Assembly: GCF_002261335.1 (NCBI RefSeq)
Contig: NZ_NEVL01000006.1
Span: forward strand, 372,001-436,000
DNA: 64,000 nucleotides
Reading direction: 5' to 3'
Source of the DNA: Bordetella genomosp. 1
GTDB taxonomy: Bacteria > Pseudomonadota > Gammaproteobacteria > Burkholderiales > Burkholderiaceae_B
Below, in pieces: positions 17,176 to 27,275 of the stretch (position 1 is its first letter; each line of letters starts with the position of its first letter). The notes beneath the pieces are model-generated. The model had not been told where the DNA came from, ran no database searches, and was given only the letters and a program-made list of their open reading frames with translations. The position numbers were made by a program, and so were the translations under genes.

Positions 17176-18081
17176 TTGAATAAACTCAATTACCGCCAGA
17201 CCGAAATGCTGTGGGCCATCGTGGTCGCGGGCTCCATCAGCGGCGCGGCGCGCCTGCTCGGCATCAGCCAGCCCGCCGTGAGCCGGATGCTGGCGACCAC
17301 CGAAAAGCAGCTCGGCCTGGACCTCTTCGAACGCGTGCGCGGCCGCCTGCAGCCCACCGCCGACGTGCACGCCCTGTTCGAGGAGATCGAGAAGACCCAG
17401 CGCATGATGCAGCGGGTCAACGACCTGGCCGACGCCCTGGCCGGGCACGGCGCCGGCGTGCTGCGCCTGACCTCGATCCCCAGCCTGGCGCAATACCTGG
17501 TGCCGCGCGCGGTGGCCCGCTTCCAGGGGCGCCGCGCCGACGTGATGCTGCGGCTCAACACCAATGCCCTGCCGCACCTGATCCCGGACGTGCTCAATGG
17601 CGAGGCCGACCTGGGCCTGGTGGTGATGCAGACCAAGCATCCGTTCATGACCTCGATCCCGCTGCACACCGGCCGCATGGTGGCGGCCATCCCCGCCGCC
17701 AACCCCCTCGCCACGCGCAGCCAGGTCAGCCTGGCCGACCTGTCGCCCTACCCGCACATCGTGGTCGGCACGCGCATGCCCTTCGGCATGCTCGTGACCA
17801 ACGCCTTCGAGCAGGCCGGCGTGCCGTGCCGCATGTGCGCCGACGTGCCCTGGAGCCAGCTCGCGTGCGCGCTGGTCAATGCCGGCACCGGCATCGCCAT
17901 CGTCGACGAGTTCACGGTGATGCAGAACAACTGGCCCGAGGTGGCCATCGTGCCGCTGGCCGAGGACATCCCGCTGCACGTGACCGCCGTCCACCCCAGC
18001 AACCGCCCGCTGCCGCGCATCGCGGCCGAGTTCATCGACGACCTGCGCGAGGTGCTGAACGCCTCTTTTGGCCCCAAATAG
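17176..18081 (+). CDS. LysR-type regulator of the ABC transporter/amidase locus
   Basis: A 301-residue LysR protein with the helix-turn-helix at about residues 19-38 (GSISGAARLLGISQPAVSRM) and a C-terminal effector domain beginning RLTSIPSLAQYLVPRAVARF. The start is a TTG, preceded by GGAG with an eight-base gap; an out-of-frame ATG at 17162 hits a stop at once. It is divergent from the binding-protein gene and 106 bases ahead of the permease genes, the classic position for controlling both. Confidence 0.9.
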   Translation: MNKLNYRQTEMLWAIVVAGSISGAARLLGISQPAVSRMLATTEKQLGLDLFERVRGRLQPTADVHALFEEIEKTQRMMQRVNDLADALAGHGAGVLRLTSIPSLAQYLVPRAVARFQGRRADVMLRLNTNALPHLIPDVLNGEADLGLVVMQTKHPFMTSIPLHTGRMVAAIPAANPLATRSQVSLADLSPYPHIVVGTRMPFGMLVTNAFEQAGVPCRMCADVPWSQLACALVNAGTGIAIVDEFTVMQNNWPEVAIVPLAEDIPLHVTAVHPSNRPLPRIAAEFIDDLREVLNASFGPK

Positions 18082-18187
18082 GGGAAAACACTTAACATCA
18101 AGTTATGGTCTTGCTCGGCTGACCTGTTCATAATCGACCCACAACGAAACGGCCCAAGCTTTCCCAACCGGACCGAGAGGGATAATC

Positions 18188-19180
18188 ATGAGCAGCAGCC
18201 CCGAAGCGCTGGCAGGCGCCTTGCCCGCCCGCGCGCAGGACCAACGCGTCCTGCGCCTGCGCACCCGCATCGCGATCTCAGTGTTCGTTCTCCTGGCAGC
18301 CGCGCTCGCGGTGGTGCCAGCCTCCACCAGCAATATCTCGTTCGCGTTCTACCTGATGCTCTGGGTGACGATGGCGAGCGCCATGAACATCTGCGTGGGC
18401 TTCACCGGCTACCTGCCGTTCGGCTTCGTGGTGTTCTACGGCGTGGGCTCGTATGCGACGGGCATCTGCTACAAGCTGCTGCAGTGGCCCATCGTGCCCT
18501 CGCTGCTGGCAGCCGGCGTGGTGGGCGTGCTGATCTCGCTGCTGTTCGCGCCCACGCTGCGCCTGCGCGGCGTGTACTTCGGCATCGTGAGCCTGGCGCT
18601 CGCCACGATCATGAAGCTGCTGATCTCGAACTTGCCCGACAACTTCACCGGCGGCAGCATGGGCCTGATCCTGTCGAGCGCCAACAACCCCGTGCACAGC
18701 TACTACGCGATGCTGGCGGTGATGGCGGCCACGTTGGCCACCGTCACCTGGCTGTCGGTGTCGCCGCTGGGCAAGGCGCTCAAGGCGATCCGTGACGACG
18801 ATTCGGCCGCGGCCTGCATCGGCATCCATGTGCCGAACACGCGGCTCAAGGCCTGGATGCTGGCCGCGCTGTTCCCGGCGCTCGCCGGCGGCGTGGAGGC
18901 CTGGTACACCAACGTGGTCGACCCCGAGTACGCCTTCCACGTGCTGATCACGGCCAAGAGCATCATCTACGCCATGGCGGGCGGCTTCGGCACCATCCTC
19001 GGCCCGGTCGTCGGCACGCTGGCGCTGGTCGGCATCGACCACCTCATCTGGCAGAAATTCCCGGTGCTGAACCTGCTGCTGCTGGGCCTGGTCATCGTGC
19101 TGCTGATGCTGTTCCTGCCGCGCGGCATCGTCGGCAGCCTGCTCAAGCGCTGCCCCAACCTGCGCCGCTACATCGCCTGA
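18188..19180 (+). CDS. ABC transporter permease, LivM type
   Basis: A 330-residue inner-membrane permease with about nine hydrophobic segments. Family markers are MNICVGFTGYLPFGFVVFYG (the LivM G-x-x-G-x-x-x-x-G-H/F region), LRLRGVYFGIVSLALATI and KAIRDDDSAAACIGI, the ATPase-contact loop. GAGAGG lies ahead of the ATG at 18188. It is first of a tight four-gene run (gaps of 10, 11 and 3 bases) encoding a complete branched-chain-type importer. Confidence 0.92.
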   Translation: MSSSPEALAGALPARAQDQRVLRLRTRIAISVFVLLAAALAVVPASTSNISFAFYLMLWVTMASAMNICVGFTGYLPFGFVVFYGVGSYATGICYKLLQWPIVPSLLAAGVVGVLISLLFAPTLRLRGVYFGIVSLALATIMKLLISNLPDNFTGGSMGLILSSANNPVHSYYAMLAVMAATLATVTWLSVSPLGKALKAIRDDDSAAACIGIHVPNTRLKAWMLAALFPALAGGVEAWYTNVVDPEYAFHVLITAKSIIYAMAGGFGTILGPVVGTLALVGIDHLIWQKFPVLNLLLLGLVIVLLMLFLPRGIVGSLLKRCPNLRRYIA

Positions 19181-19190
19181 AGGAAGCCTC

Positions 19191-20072
19191 ATGAGCTCAC
19201 TCATCATCCAGGGGCTGATCAACGGCCTCATCCTGGGCGCCATCTACGGCCTGATCGGCGTCGGCCTGAACGTGGTGTTCGGCGTGCTGCGCGTGGTCAA
19301 CTTCGCGCACGGCGAATTCCTCGTGCTCGGCGCCTACTTCGCCTACCTGATGCTCGAGTACTTCGGCATCAATCCGCTGCTGGCGCTGCCGCTGTCGTTC
19401 GTGGTGTTCTTCGCGGTCGGCTATGTGCTGTATTTCCTGCTCATCCCGCGCCTGTCGCGCGCCGAGGATCCCGAGATCAGCTCGCTGCTGCTGATGTTCG
19501 GCGTGTCGATCATGCTGGGCGCGCTGATGCTGCTGATGTTCGAGGCCGATGCCCGCTCGCTGCCCTTCAGCATGGAGCCGGTGTTCCTCAAGTTCGGGCC
19601 GGTGCTGATCCCGACGGTGCGCCTGGTGGCACTGGTGATCGCGGTGGCGGTGATCGGCACGCTGGCCTGGTTCCTCTATCGCACGCAGGTGGGGAAGGCG
19701 CTGCGCGCCATCATCATGAACCGCGACGCAATCCGTATCGTCGGCATCAATGCCGAGCGGCTCTCGGCCGTGGCCTTCGGCCTGGGCATCGGCCTGGCCG
19801 CGGTCACGGGCGTGCTGGTGGCGCTGGTGTTCCCCTCGTTCTCGCCCTTCATGGGCAACGACTACACGCTGATCGGCTTCATCGTGATCGTGCTGGGCGG
19901 CCTGGGTCATCCGATCGGCGCGCTGGTCGGCGCCCTGCTCTTCGGCGTCACCGAACAGGTGTCGGTGGTGTTCTTCAATCCCTCGATCGCCACGATGCTC
20001 GGTTTCGCGTTGATGGTGGCCATGATCTTCGTGCGCCCCTCCGGCCTGTTCGGCCAGCGCGCGCTGCGCTGA
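19191..20072 (+). CDS. ABC transporter permease, LivH type
   Basis: A 293-residue permease partner of the LivM-type protein. It opens with the LivH signature GLINGLILGAIYGLIGVGLN and continues VNFAHGEFLVLGAYFAY; the cytoplasmic loop GKALRAIIMNRDAIRIVGIN contacts the ATPases. AAGGAAG stands ahead of the ATG. The order M-H-G-F is a common variant of the operon. Confidence 0.93.
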   Translation: MSSLIIQGLINGLILGAIYGLIGVGLNVVFGVLRVVNFAHGEFLVLGAYFAYLMLEYFGINPLLALPLSFVVFFAVGYVLYFLLIPRLSRAEDPEISSLLLMFGVSIMLGALMLLMFEADARSLPFSMEPVFLKFGPVLIPTVRLVALVIAVAVIGTLAWFLYRTQVGKALRAIIMNRDAIRIVGINAERLSAVAFGLGIGLAAVTGVLVALVFPSFSPFMGNDYTLIGFIVIVLGGLGHPIGALVGALLFGVTEQVSVVFFNPSIATMLGFALMVAMIFVRPSGLFGQRALR

Positions 20073-20083
20073 AGGAAGTCACC

Positions 20084-20791
20084 ATGCTGAAGATCGAAAA
20101 CCTGAAAAAGCGCTTCGGCGGGCTGGTGGCGCTGCAGGGCGTGAGCCTGCACGTGCCGCGCGCCTCCATCCTGGGCGTGATCGGCATGAACGGCTCGGGC
20201 AAGACCACGCTGCTGAACTGCGTCAACGGCCTGTACCTGCCCGACGAGGGCAGCATCCTGCTCGACGGCAAGCCGATCGGCGGCAAGCCCACGCACGAAG
20301 TGGCGCGCATGGGCGTGGGCCGCACCTTCCAGGTGCCGCGCGTGTTCCCGCACCTGAGCCTGCTCGACAACCTCGACGTGGCGCAGCAGCAGACGCGCCG
20401 CAACGCCGACGAACGCTACGCCGAATCGGAATACTGGCTCAACAAGGTGGAGCTGCACCGGCTGCGGCACAACCATGCGGAAGAGCTTTCGGGCGGCCAG
20501 CAGAAGCTGCTGGAACTGGCGCGCATCATGGTGGCGCGGCCGAAGGTGGTACTGCTCGACGAGCCCTTCGCCGGCGTGAATCCCTCGCTCGCGCAACTGC
20601 TGATCCGCGTGATCGCCGAGGTGCCGCGCGAGCACGACTGCTCGGTGGTGCTGGTGTCGCACGACCTGACCTCGATCTACCAGCTCTCGCACCACATCAT
20701 CGTGATGAACGAAGGCGCCATCCTGTGCGAGGGCGACGCCGAGCGCGTGAAGAGCGATCCGCGCGTGGTCGAAGCCTATCTCGGAGCCTGA
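20084..20791 (+). CDS. ABC transporter ATP-binding protein, LivG type
   Basis: A 235-residue ATPase with Walker A GMNGSGKTT, signature ELSGGQQKLLELAR, Walker B VVLLDEP and the switch His in VLVSHDL. The stretch FAGVNPSLAQ after Walker B marks the LivG branch of this importer class. Works on the cytosolic face with the LivF-type partner. Confidence 0.94.
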   Translation: MLKIENLKKRFGGLVALQGVSLHVPRASILGVIGMNGSGKTTLLNCVNGLYLPDEGSILLDGKPIGGKPTHEVARMGVGRTFQVPRVFPHLSLLDNLDVAQQQTRRNADERYAESEYWLNKVELHRLRHNHAEELSGGQQKLLELARIMVARPKVVLLDEPFAGVNPSLAQLLIRVIAEVPREHDCSVVLVSHDLTSIYQLSHHIIVMNEGAILCEGDAERVKSDPRVVEAYLGA

Positions 20792-20794
20792 GCC

Positions 20795-21535
<741 letters not shown>

Positions 21536-21544
21536 TGTGGGGTA

Positions 21545-21573
21545 CCGGCGCGCCAGGCCGCGCCGGCTTTTTT
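21545..21573 (+). terminator. Intrinsic terminator after the ABC transporter operon
   Basis: CCGGCGCG and CGCGCCGG form an 8-bp stem around a six-base loop and are followed by C and six T, ten bases after the last stop codon. Confidence 0.88.
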
Positions 21574-21940
21574 CTGTGCCCGCCGCGCCGGGCGGCGCGC
21601 ACCGCCCGCCCTGCCGGCACCTCGTCGGTGGCGTACGCAGTAGCGTACACACCGGCAGCGGCCTGAGAAGCATTCACATCTACGGGCCCGCGCGGCCCGC
21701 CGAGCCTGCGGCCGCCACGCCACAGCGCGCCGCCCGCCCTTCCCCCGCTCCCCGCAAAGCCGCGCCAGCAAAGGCTCTCCGGCTCAAAACCAGGGCGACC
21801 TACCTTATTACCAGAATGACTTAGACGCTGGCTTCGGCCTGCTGCTACGGTTATGTACATAAAACCGTCATGGCGCCTCGGCGCCTCCGCCTGTGTGCGC
21901 ACCCGCTGCGCGCCGCACCGACACTGTTAGGGCATTGACC
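21574..21940. other. Non-coding gap before the sulfite/nitrite reductase gene
   Basis: No convincing gene lies here. Near the reductase gene there is a dyad: the perfect 12-bp palindrome TTATGTACATAA at 21851-21862, flanked by ACGGTT (21847-21852) and AACCGT (21863-21868). It could be an operator for the cysI-like gene. GCGTACGC near 21629 is another short palindrome. I see no reliable -35/-10 pair. Confidence 0.4.
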
Positions 21941-23680
21941 ATGTATGTGTATGACCCCGTCGACCAGCAACTGGTCGAGGAACGCGTGGCCCAGTTCGCG
22001 GGCCAGACGCGCCGGTTTCTCGACGGCCAGCTGACCGAAGACGACTTTCGCGTGCTGCGCCTGCAGAACGGCCTGTACATCCAGCGTCACGCGCCGATGC
22101 TGCGCGTGGCGATCCCGTACGGCATGTTGAATGCCGGCCAGCTGCGCAAGCTGGGCCACATCGCCCGCACCTACGACCGCGGCTACGGCCACTTCTCCAC
22201 CCGCCAGAACATCCAGTTCAATTGGCCGCGCCTCGAAGACGTGCCGGCGATCCTGGGCGAGCTGGCCGAGGTGCAGATGCACGCGATCCAGACCAGCGGC
22301 AACTGCATCCGCAACACCACCACCGATCACTTCGCCGGCATCGCGCCCGACGAGCTCGTGAATCCGCTGGTGTGGTGCGAGATCATCCGCCAGTGGTCCA
22401 CGCTGCATCCCGAGTTCGCCTTCCTGCCGCGCAAGTTCAAGATCGCGGTGTCCGGCGCCGTGCAGGACCGCGCCGCGGTCGGCGTGCACGACATCGGCCT
22501 GCAGGCCGTGGAGCAGGACGGCAAGCTGGGCTTTCGTGTCTGGATCGGCGGCGGCATGGGCCGCACGCCGATGGTGGGCCACCTGATCAAGCCGTTCGTC
22601 GAGTGGCAGCATCTGCTCACCTACCTGCAGGCCGCGCTGCGCGTCTACAACCTGCACGGCCGGCGCGACAACAAGTACAAGGCCCGCATCAAGATCCTGG
22701 TGAAGGACCTCACGCCGCAGGTCTACGGCGAACAGGTCGAGCAGGAATGGCTGCAGATCAAGGACGGCCCCGATACCATCACGCAGGACCAGCTCGACAC
22801 GATCGCCGGCCGCTTCATCTGGCCGCAGTATCGCGCCGAGGCCGCGCAGGCCGAGGATCCGAATCCGGCGCTGGCCGAGTCCAACCCGGCGTTCCGCCGC
22901 TGGCTGCGCACCAATGTGCACGGCCACAAGGTGGCGGGCTACGCCGCCGTGTCGATCTCGCTCAAGCCGACCGGCGTGCCGCCGGGCGACATCACCGCCG
23001 ACCAGATGGACGCGGTGGCCGACCTCTCCGAGCGCTACGGCTTCGGCGAGCTGCGCGTGTCGCACGAGCAGAACCTGATCCTGGCAGACGTCGAGCGCGC
23101 CCGCCTGCCCGAGCTGTGGGCCGAGCTGGTGGCGCTGAACCTCGCCACGCCCAACATCGGCCTGCTCACCAACATCATCGCCTGTCCGGGTGGCGACTTC
23201 TGCGCGCTGGCCAACGCCGTGTCGATCCCGGTGGCCGAGTCGATCCAGCGCCGCTTCGACGACCTCGACTACCTGTTCGAGATCGGCGAGCTCGACCTGA
23301 ACATCTCGGGCTGCATCAACTCCTGCGGCCACCATCACGTGGGCCACATCGGCATCCTGGGCGTGGATAAGGCCGGCGAGGAGTGGTACCAGGTCACGCT
23401 GGGCGGCCGCCAGTCGGGCGCCGCGCATCCGCTGCCCGACCTCGAATCCACGCGCGGCGGCGGCGCCGCCGTGGGCCGCATCATCGGCCCGTCGTTCGCA
23501 CGCGAACAGGTACCTGACGTAGTGGATCGCCTGATCCGCACCTACCTGGATCTGCGCGACAGCGACGCCGAACGCTTCATCGACGTGGTCGACCGCGTCG
23601 GCATCGATCCCTTCAAGCGCGACGTCTACGCCGACCCGGCCGTCGCCAAGCCTGCCGCCCGCGAGGCCGCCCATGTCTGA
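21941..23680 (+). CDS. cysI: Nitrite/sulfite reductase haemoprotein (CysI type)
   Basis: A 579-residue sirohaem/4Fe-4S reductase that makes sulfide from sulfite in assimilation (nitrite is an alternative). It has the two-fold ferredoxin-like/sirohaem layout, with RTYDRGYGHFSTRQNIQFNW in the first half and the cluster ligands in the second: C-x5-C in ACPGGDFCALA (about residue 416) and C-x3-C in GCINSCGHH (about 458). The ATG at 21941 follows a long leader. It overlaps the DUF934 gene by eight bases. In Bordetella-like genomes this pair stands in for CysI with an alternative partner; no CysJ flavoprotein is present here. Confidence 0.88.
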   Translation: MYVYDPVDQQLVEERVAQFAGQTRRFLDGQLTEDDFRVLRLQNGLYIQRHAPMLRVAIPYGMLNAGQLRKLGHIARTYDRGYGHFSTRQNIQFNWPRLEDVPAILGELAEVQMHAIQTSGNCIRNTTTDHFAGIAPDELVNPLVWCEIIRQWSTLHPEFAFLPRKFKIAVSGAVQDRAAVGVHDIGLQAVEQDGKLGFRVWIGGGMGRTPMVGHLIKPFVEWQHLLTYLQAALRVYNLHGRRDNKYKARIKILVKDLTPQVYGEQVEQEWLQIKDGPDTITQDQLDTIAGRFIWPQYRAEAAQAEDPNPALAESNPAFRRWLRTNVHGHKVAGYAAVSISLKPTGVPPGDITADQMDAVADLSERYGFGELRVSHEQNLILADVERARLPELWAELVALNLATPNIGLLTNIIACPGGDFCALANAVSIPVAESIQRRFDDLDYLFEIGELDLNISGCINSCGHHHVGHIGILGVDKAGEEWYQVTLGGRQSGAAHPLPDLESTRGGGAAVGRIIGPSFAREQVPDVVDRLIRTYLDLRDSDAERFIDVVDRVGIDPFKRDVYADPAVAKPAAREAAHV

Positions 23681-24197
23681 ACTCAACACCCCCGACGCCC
23701 GCCTGATCCGCGCGGGCAGACTCGAAGTCGACACCAGCCGCCTGTTCGAGGCGCCCGAGGATGCGCCGGACAGCACGCCGGCCGACGAGGCCGGCTGGAT
23801 CGTGCCGCTGGCCACCTGGCTGGCGGCGCGTGACGCGCTCGCCTCCCGCCAGCATCCGGTGGCCGTGCAACTGCCGCCCGACACCGACCTCACGCAGCTG
23901 CTCGATGCGGACGGCAAGCTCGACGCCAGCCGCATCGCGTTCATCGCCATCAGCTTCCCCGCCTATACCGACGGCCGCGGCTACTCGCTGGCGCAGCTGC
24001 TGCGCCGCCAGTACCACTGGACCGGCGAGTTGCGGGCGGTGGGCGACGTGATGATCGATACGGTGTACTACCAGGCGCGGGTGGGCTTCGACAGCTTCCT
24101 GGTCAAGCCCGGCCACGATCCGCAGGCCGCGCTCGACGCGCTGCACACGTTCAGCGTGCGTTACCAGCAGACCTACCCGGTGCCGCAGGCGGCCTGA
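23673..24197 (+). CDS. DUF934 family protein, partner of the sulfite reductase
   Basis: A 174-residue DUF934 protein. The conserved end FPAYTDGRGYSLAQLLRRQYHWTGELRAVGDVMIDTVYYQARVGF is easily recognised as family-typical (shown here only in pieces: DGRGYSLAQLLR, GELRAVGDV, D-x-F-L-V-K). It is nearly always encoded next to CysI-type reductases; a role in electron delivery or assembly is suspected but unproven. It starts inside the end of the reductase gene, so the two are translationally coupled. Confidence 0.85.
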   Translation: MSELNTPDARLIRAGRLEVDTSRLFEAPEDAPDSTPADEAGWIVPLATWLAARDALASRQHPVAVQLPPDTDLTQLLDADGKLDASRIAFIAISFPAYTDGRGYSLAQLLRRQYHWTGELRAVGDVMIDTVYYQARVGFDSFLVKPGHDPQAALDALHTFSVRYQQTYPVPQAA

Positions 24198-24211
24198 GCC
24201 GCGCGCACGCG

Positions 24212-24252
24212 AAAACGCCCGGATCGGCAATGCGCCGGTCCGGGCGTTTTTT
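24212..24252. terminator. Terminator after the DUF934 gene
   Basis: AAAACGCCCGGA (24212-24223) pairs with TCCGGGCGTTTT (24239-24250) around a 15-base loop, followed by TT. A/T runs on both sides suggest it can work for ubiX transcripts from the other strand too. Confidence 0.85.
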
Positions 24253-24346
24253 CATGCGGCGCGAATGCGGGTCTTTCGGCGCACCGAGGGGCGCCGGCGC
24301 GCGCCGGACGGCCGGCGTACCGACACGGCCGACCCGCCGCCCTGTC

Positions 24347-24913
24347 TCACATGCCTTCCCAGTGCGGACCCGGCACGTTGATGTCGAAGAGCTCCAGCAC
24401 GCGCGCCACCGTGTGATCGACCATCTGCTCGATCGAGGTGGGCCGGTGATAGAACGCCGGCAGCGGCGGAAACACGATGCCGCCCATCTCGGTGATGGCG
24501 GTCATGTTGCGCAGGTGGGCGAGGTTGAACGGCGTCTCGCGCACCATCATCACCAGCCGGCGGCGCTCCTTGAGCGTGACGTCGGCCGCGCGCGTGATGA
24601 GGTTGTCGGACAGGCCATGGGCCACGGCCGCGAGCGTGCGCATCGAGCACGGCACGACCACCATGCCGGCGGTCTGGAACGCACCGCTGGCCAGCGTGGC
24701 GCCCACGTCGCGGATGCTGTGCACGTGGTCGGCGAGGGCCTGCACCTCGTGGCGCGAGATGTCGAGCTCGTGCTTGATGTTGAGCACGCCCGACGAGGAG
24801 ATCACCAGGTGCGACTCGACATCGTCGACGCCCTTGAGCGCCTGCAGCATGCGCACGGCATACAGGGCGCCGGTGGCGCCCGTGATGCCGATCACGAGCC
24901 TGCGTTTGGACAT
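24347..24913 (-). CDS. ubiX: Flavin prenyltransferase UbiX
   Basis: UbiX joins a dimethylallyl group to FMN to make the prenylated cofactor of UbiD decarboxylases in ubiquinone synthesis. The 188-residue product has the flavoprotein start RRLVIGITGATGALYAVRML, the CSMRTLAAVAHGLSDNLITR segment that binds FMN and phosphate, and the closing VFPPLPAFYHRPTSIEQMVD. The ATG at 24913 overlaps the grxD stop by one base (TGATG). It is last of the hemA operon-like run. Confidence 0.94.
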   Translation of the reverse strand: MSKRRLVIGITGATGALYAVRMLQALKGVDDVESHLVISSSGVLNIKHELDISRHEVQALADHVHSIRDVGATLASGAFQTAGMVVVPCSMRTLAAVAHGLSDNLITRAADVTLKERRRLVMMVRETPFNLAHLRNMTAITEMGGIVFPPLPAFYHRPTSIEQMVDHTVARVLELFDINVPGPHWEGM

Positions 24914-25239
24914 CAGGCGGTGGCGCCGGATTCGTCGAGCAGCTGCTTGAGTTCGCCCGATTCGTTCATCTCGTTCATGATGTCCGAACCGCCGATGAAC
25001 TCGCCCTGCACATAGAGCTGCGGGATCGTGGGCCAGTTGGAGAAGGTCTTGATGCCCTGGCGCACTTCGTCGTCTTCGAGCACGTTGACGGTGACCAGCT
25101 TCTTCACGCCACAGCCCTTGAGGATCTGGATCGCGCGGCCCGAGAAGCCGCACTGCGGGAACTGGGCGGTGCCCTTCATGAACAGCACCACGGGATGCTG
25201 GGTTACCGTTTCACGGATGAATTCTTGCACGTCGCTCAT
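24913..25239 (-). CDS. grxD: Monothiol glutaredoxin (Grx4 type)
   Basis: A 108-residue CGFS glutaredoxin that carries and passes on [2Fe-2S] clusters with glutathione. The active site is PQCGFS with C30, followed by WPTIPQLYVQGEFIGGSDIM, the glutathione-binding TVP-like loop and GG-D. Length is normal. It sits after prmC and before ubiX, as in related betaproteobacteria. Confidence 0.96.
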   Translation of the reverse strand: MSDVQEFIRETVTQHPVVLFMKGTAQFPQCGFSGRAIQILKGCGVKKLVTVNVLEDDEVRQGIKTFSNWPTIPQLYVQGEFIGGSDIMNEMNESGELKQLLDESGATA

Positions 25240-25288
25240 GGTAGGTCTCGCAAAATAGGAAGCGGTTGTTCTTCACTGCATGGGTCAA

Positions 25289-26101
25289 TTATAGGTAGCC
25301 GCCGGAAATCCGCTCGATTCCCGCCAGATCCGTACGGCTTTCCACCTGGCGCAGCCCGGCAGCGGTGAGCAGCGCACGCACCGCCTGGGCCTGGTCCCAG
25401 CCATGTTCGAGCCAGATCGCGCCCCCCGGCGCGAGCCGTCCCGGCGCCCCGGCGGCCAGCTCGGCCAGCGCCGACAGGCCGTCGGCGTGGTCGGTGAGCG
25501 CCCCCTGTGGCTCGAAGCGCAGGTCGCCCTGCGCCAGATGCGCGTCGTCGCGGTGGATATACGGCGGGTTCGACAATATCAGGTCGAAGCGCTCGCCCTC
25601 GGGCAGCGCGCCGTACCAGCTGCCCTGGTGAAACCGCACGCGGGCGCCGAGCCGCTGCGCATTGGCGCGCGCCACCGCCAGCGCGTCGGCGCTGAGGTCG
25701 GTGGCGCTCACATCGGCGGTCGGCGCGCCCAGCGCCACCGACACCGCGATCGCGCCGCTGCCGGTGCCCAGGTCGACCACGCGCGCGCCGGCGCGCTCAT
25801 GCAGGAACGCCAGCGCGGTCTCGACCATCACTTCGGTATCGGGACGCGGTATCAGCACGGCCGGCGTGACCGCGAACACGTGGCCCATGAACTCGCGCTC
25901 GCCCAGCACATAGGCCATGGGCTCGCCGGCCAGCCGCCGGGCGGCCAGCGCCTCGTAGGCCTGGCGCTGCGCCGGGGTGAGCGCGTCGGTGTCGTGCGCG
26001 ATCATCCAGGCGCGCGTGCGGCCCAGCGCGCGCTCGGCCAGCATGCGCGCCTCCAGGCGCGGCAGGCGGGCGTCGGCCAGCAGGTCCTTGATCTGGTCCA
26101 T
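25289..26101 (-). CDS. prmC: Release factor glutamine methyltransferase PrmC
   Basis: PrmC methylates the glutamine of the GGQ motif in release factors, raising termination efficiency. The 270-residue protein has an N-terminal helical bundle, then the SAM site VVDLGTGSGAIAVS (about 109-122) and the glutamine-binding NPPY motif at 178-181. Its target RF1 is encoded just upstream, with only five bases between the prfA stop and this ATG. ATG at 26101 fits the family's start. Confidence 0.95.
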   Translation of the reverse strand: MDQIKDLLADARLPRLEARMLAERALGRTRAWMIAHDTDALTPAQRQAYEALAARRLAGEPMAYVLGEREFMGHVFAVTPAVLIPRPDTEVMVETALAFLHERAGARVVDLGTGSGAIAVSVALGAPTADVSATDLSADALAVARANAQRLGARVRFHQGSWYGALPEGERFDLILSNPPYIHRDDAHLAQGDLRFEPQGALTDHADGLSALAELAAGAPGRLAPGGAIWLEHGWDQAQAVRALLTAAGLRQVESRTDLAGIERISGGYL

Positions 26102-26106
26102 CGGGA

Positions 26107-27189
26107 TCAGAGATCGTCGCCCAGGGCGGCCAGCTGCTCGGCCTGGTGCTCGGCCAGCAGCGCGCCGGTGAGCTCGTCCAGGTCGCCTTCCATGATCTGG
26201 CCCAGCTTGTAGAGCGTGAGATTGATGCGGTGATCGGTCACGCGGCCCTGCGGATAGTTGTAGGTGCGGATGCGCTCGGAGCGGTCGCCCGACCCGATCA
26301 GGCTCTTGCGCTCGGCCGCTTCCTTGCTCTGGCGCTCGCGCGTTTCCTTGTCTTTCAGGCGCGCGGCCAGCACCTGCATGGCCTTGTCCTTGTTGCGGTG
26401 CTGCGAGCGGTCGTCCTGGCACTCCACCACCAGGCCGGTGGGCAGGTGGGTGATGCGCACGGCGGAGTCGGTCTTGTTGATGTGCTGGCCGCCCGCGCCG
26501 CTCGCGCGGAACGTGTCGATGCGCAGGTCGGCGGCGTTGATCACGATCTCGCCCTGCTCGTCGGCCTCGGGCATCACGGCCACGGTGCAGGCCGAGGTGT
26601 GGATGCGGCCCTGCGCCTCGGTGGCCGGCACGCGCTGCACGCGGTGCGCGCCCGACTCGAACTTGAGCCGGCCGTACGCGCCATCGCCGTCGATGCGCGC
26701 GATCACTTCCTTGTAGCCGCCCAGCTCCGACGCGCTTTCCGACATGATCTCGACGCGCCAGCCGCGCTGCTCGGCGTAGCGCGAGTACATGCGCAGCAGG
26801 TCGCCCGAGAACAGCGCGCTCTCGTCGCCGCCGGTGCCGGCGCGGATTTCCAGGAACAGGCTGCGCGTGTCGTTGGGGTCGCGCGGCAGCAGCAGCACCT
26901 GCAGGTCGGCCTCGAGGGTCTCGATGCGCGCGCGGCCCGACTTGATCTCGTCTTCGGCCATGGCCTTCATGTCGGGATCGGACAGCATTTCCTGCGCCGT
27001 GGCCAGGTCGGCCTCGGTGGCCTGGAAGCTCTTGAAGGCCTCGACCACCGGCTCGAGCTCGGCGCGTTCGCGCGACAGCTTGCGAAAGCGGTCCATGTCG
27101 GAGGCGGTATCGGGGTCTGCCAACAGGGCGTCGACTTCAATCAGGCGGTGAGCCAACTGCTCCAACCGGCTGCGCATGGACGATTTCAT
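26107..27189 (-). CDS. prfA: Peptide chain release factor 1
   Basis: RF1 ends translation at UAA and UAG. The 360-residue protein has the PAT codon-recognition tripeptide at 188-190 ([10 protein letters not shown]) and GGQ at 233-235, the hydrolysis motif. Length is standard. The start [12 protein letters not shown] lines up with MKPSIVAKLEAL of the E. coli protein, supporting ATG 27189 over 27177. It lies 86 bases after hemA and runs into prmC. Confidence 0.97.
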   Translation of the reverse strand: MKSSMRSRLEQLAHRLIEVDALLADPDTASDMDRFRKLSRERAELEPVVEAFKSFQATEADLATAQEMLSDPDMKAMAEDEIKSGRARIETLEADLQVLLLPRDPNDTRSLFLEIRAGTGGDESALFSGDLLRMYSRYAEQRGWRVEIMSESASELGGYKEVIARIDGDGAYGRLKFESGAHRVQRVPATEAQGRIHTSACTVAVMPEADEQGEIVINAADLRIDTFRASGAGGQHINKTDSAVRITHLPTGLVVECQDDRSQHRNKDKAMQVLAARLKDKETRERQSKEAAERKSLIGSGDRSERIRTYNYPQGRVTDHRINLTLYKLGQIMEGDLDELTGALLAEHQAEQLAALGDDL

Positions 27190-27275
27190 GGGACCAACTC
27201 GAAAAAAAGGCGAAACGGGAACGGACGCGCGCGCGTCAGCTGCGCGCGGCGTGAGGCAGGCGTGTACGGGGACAG

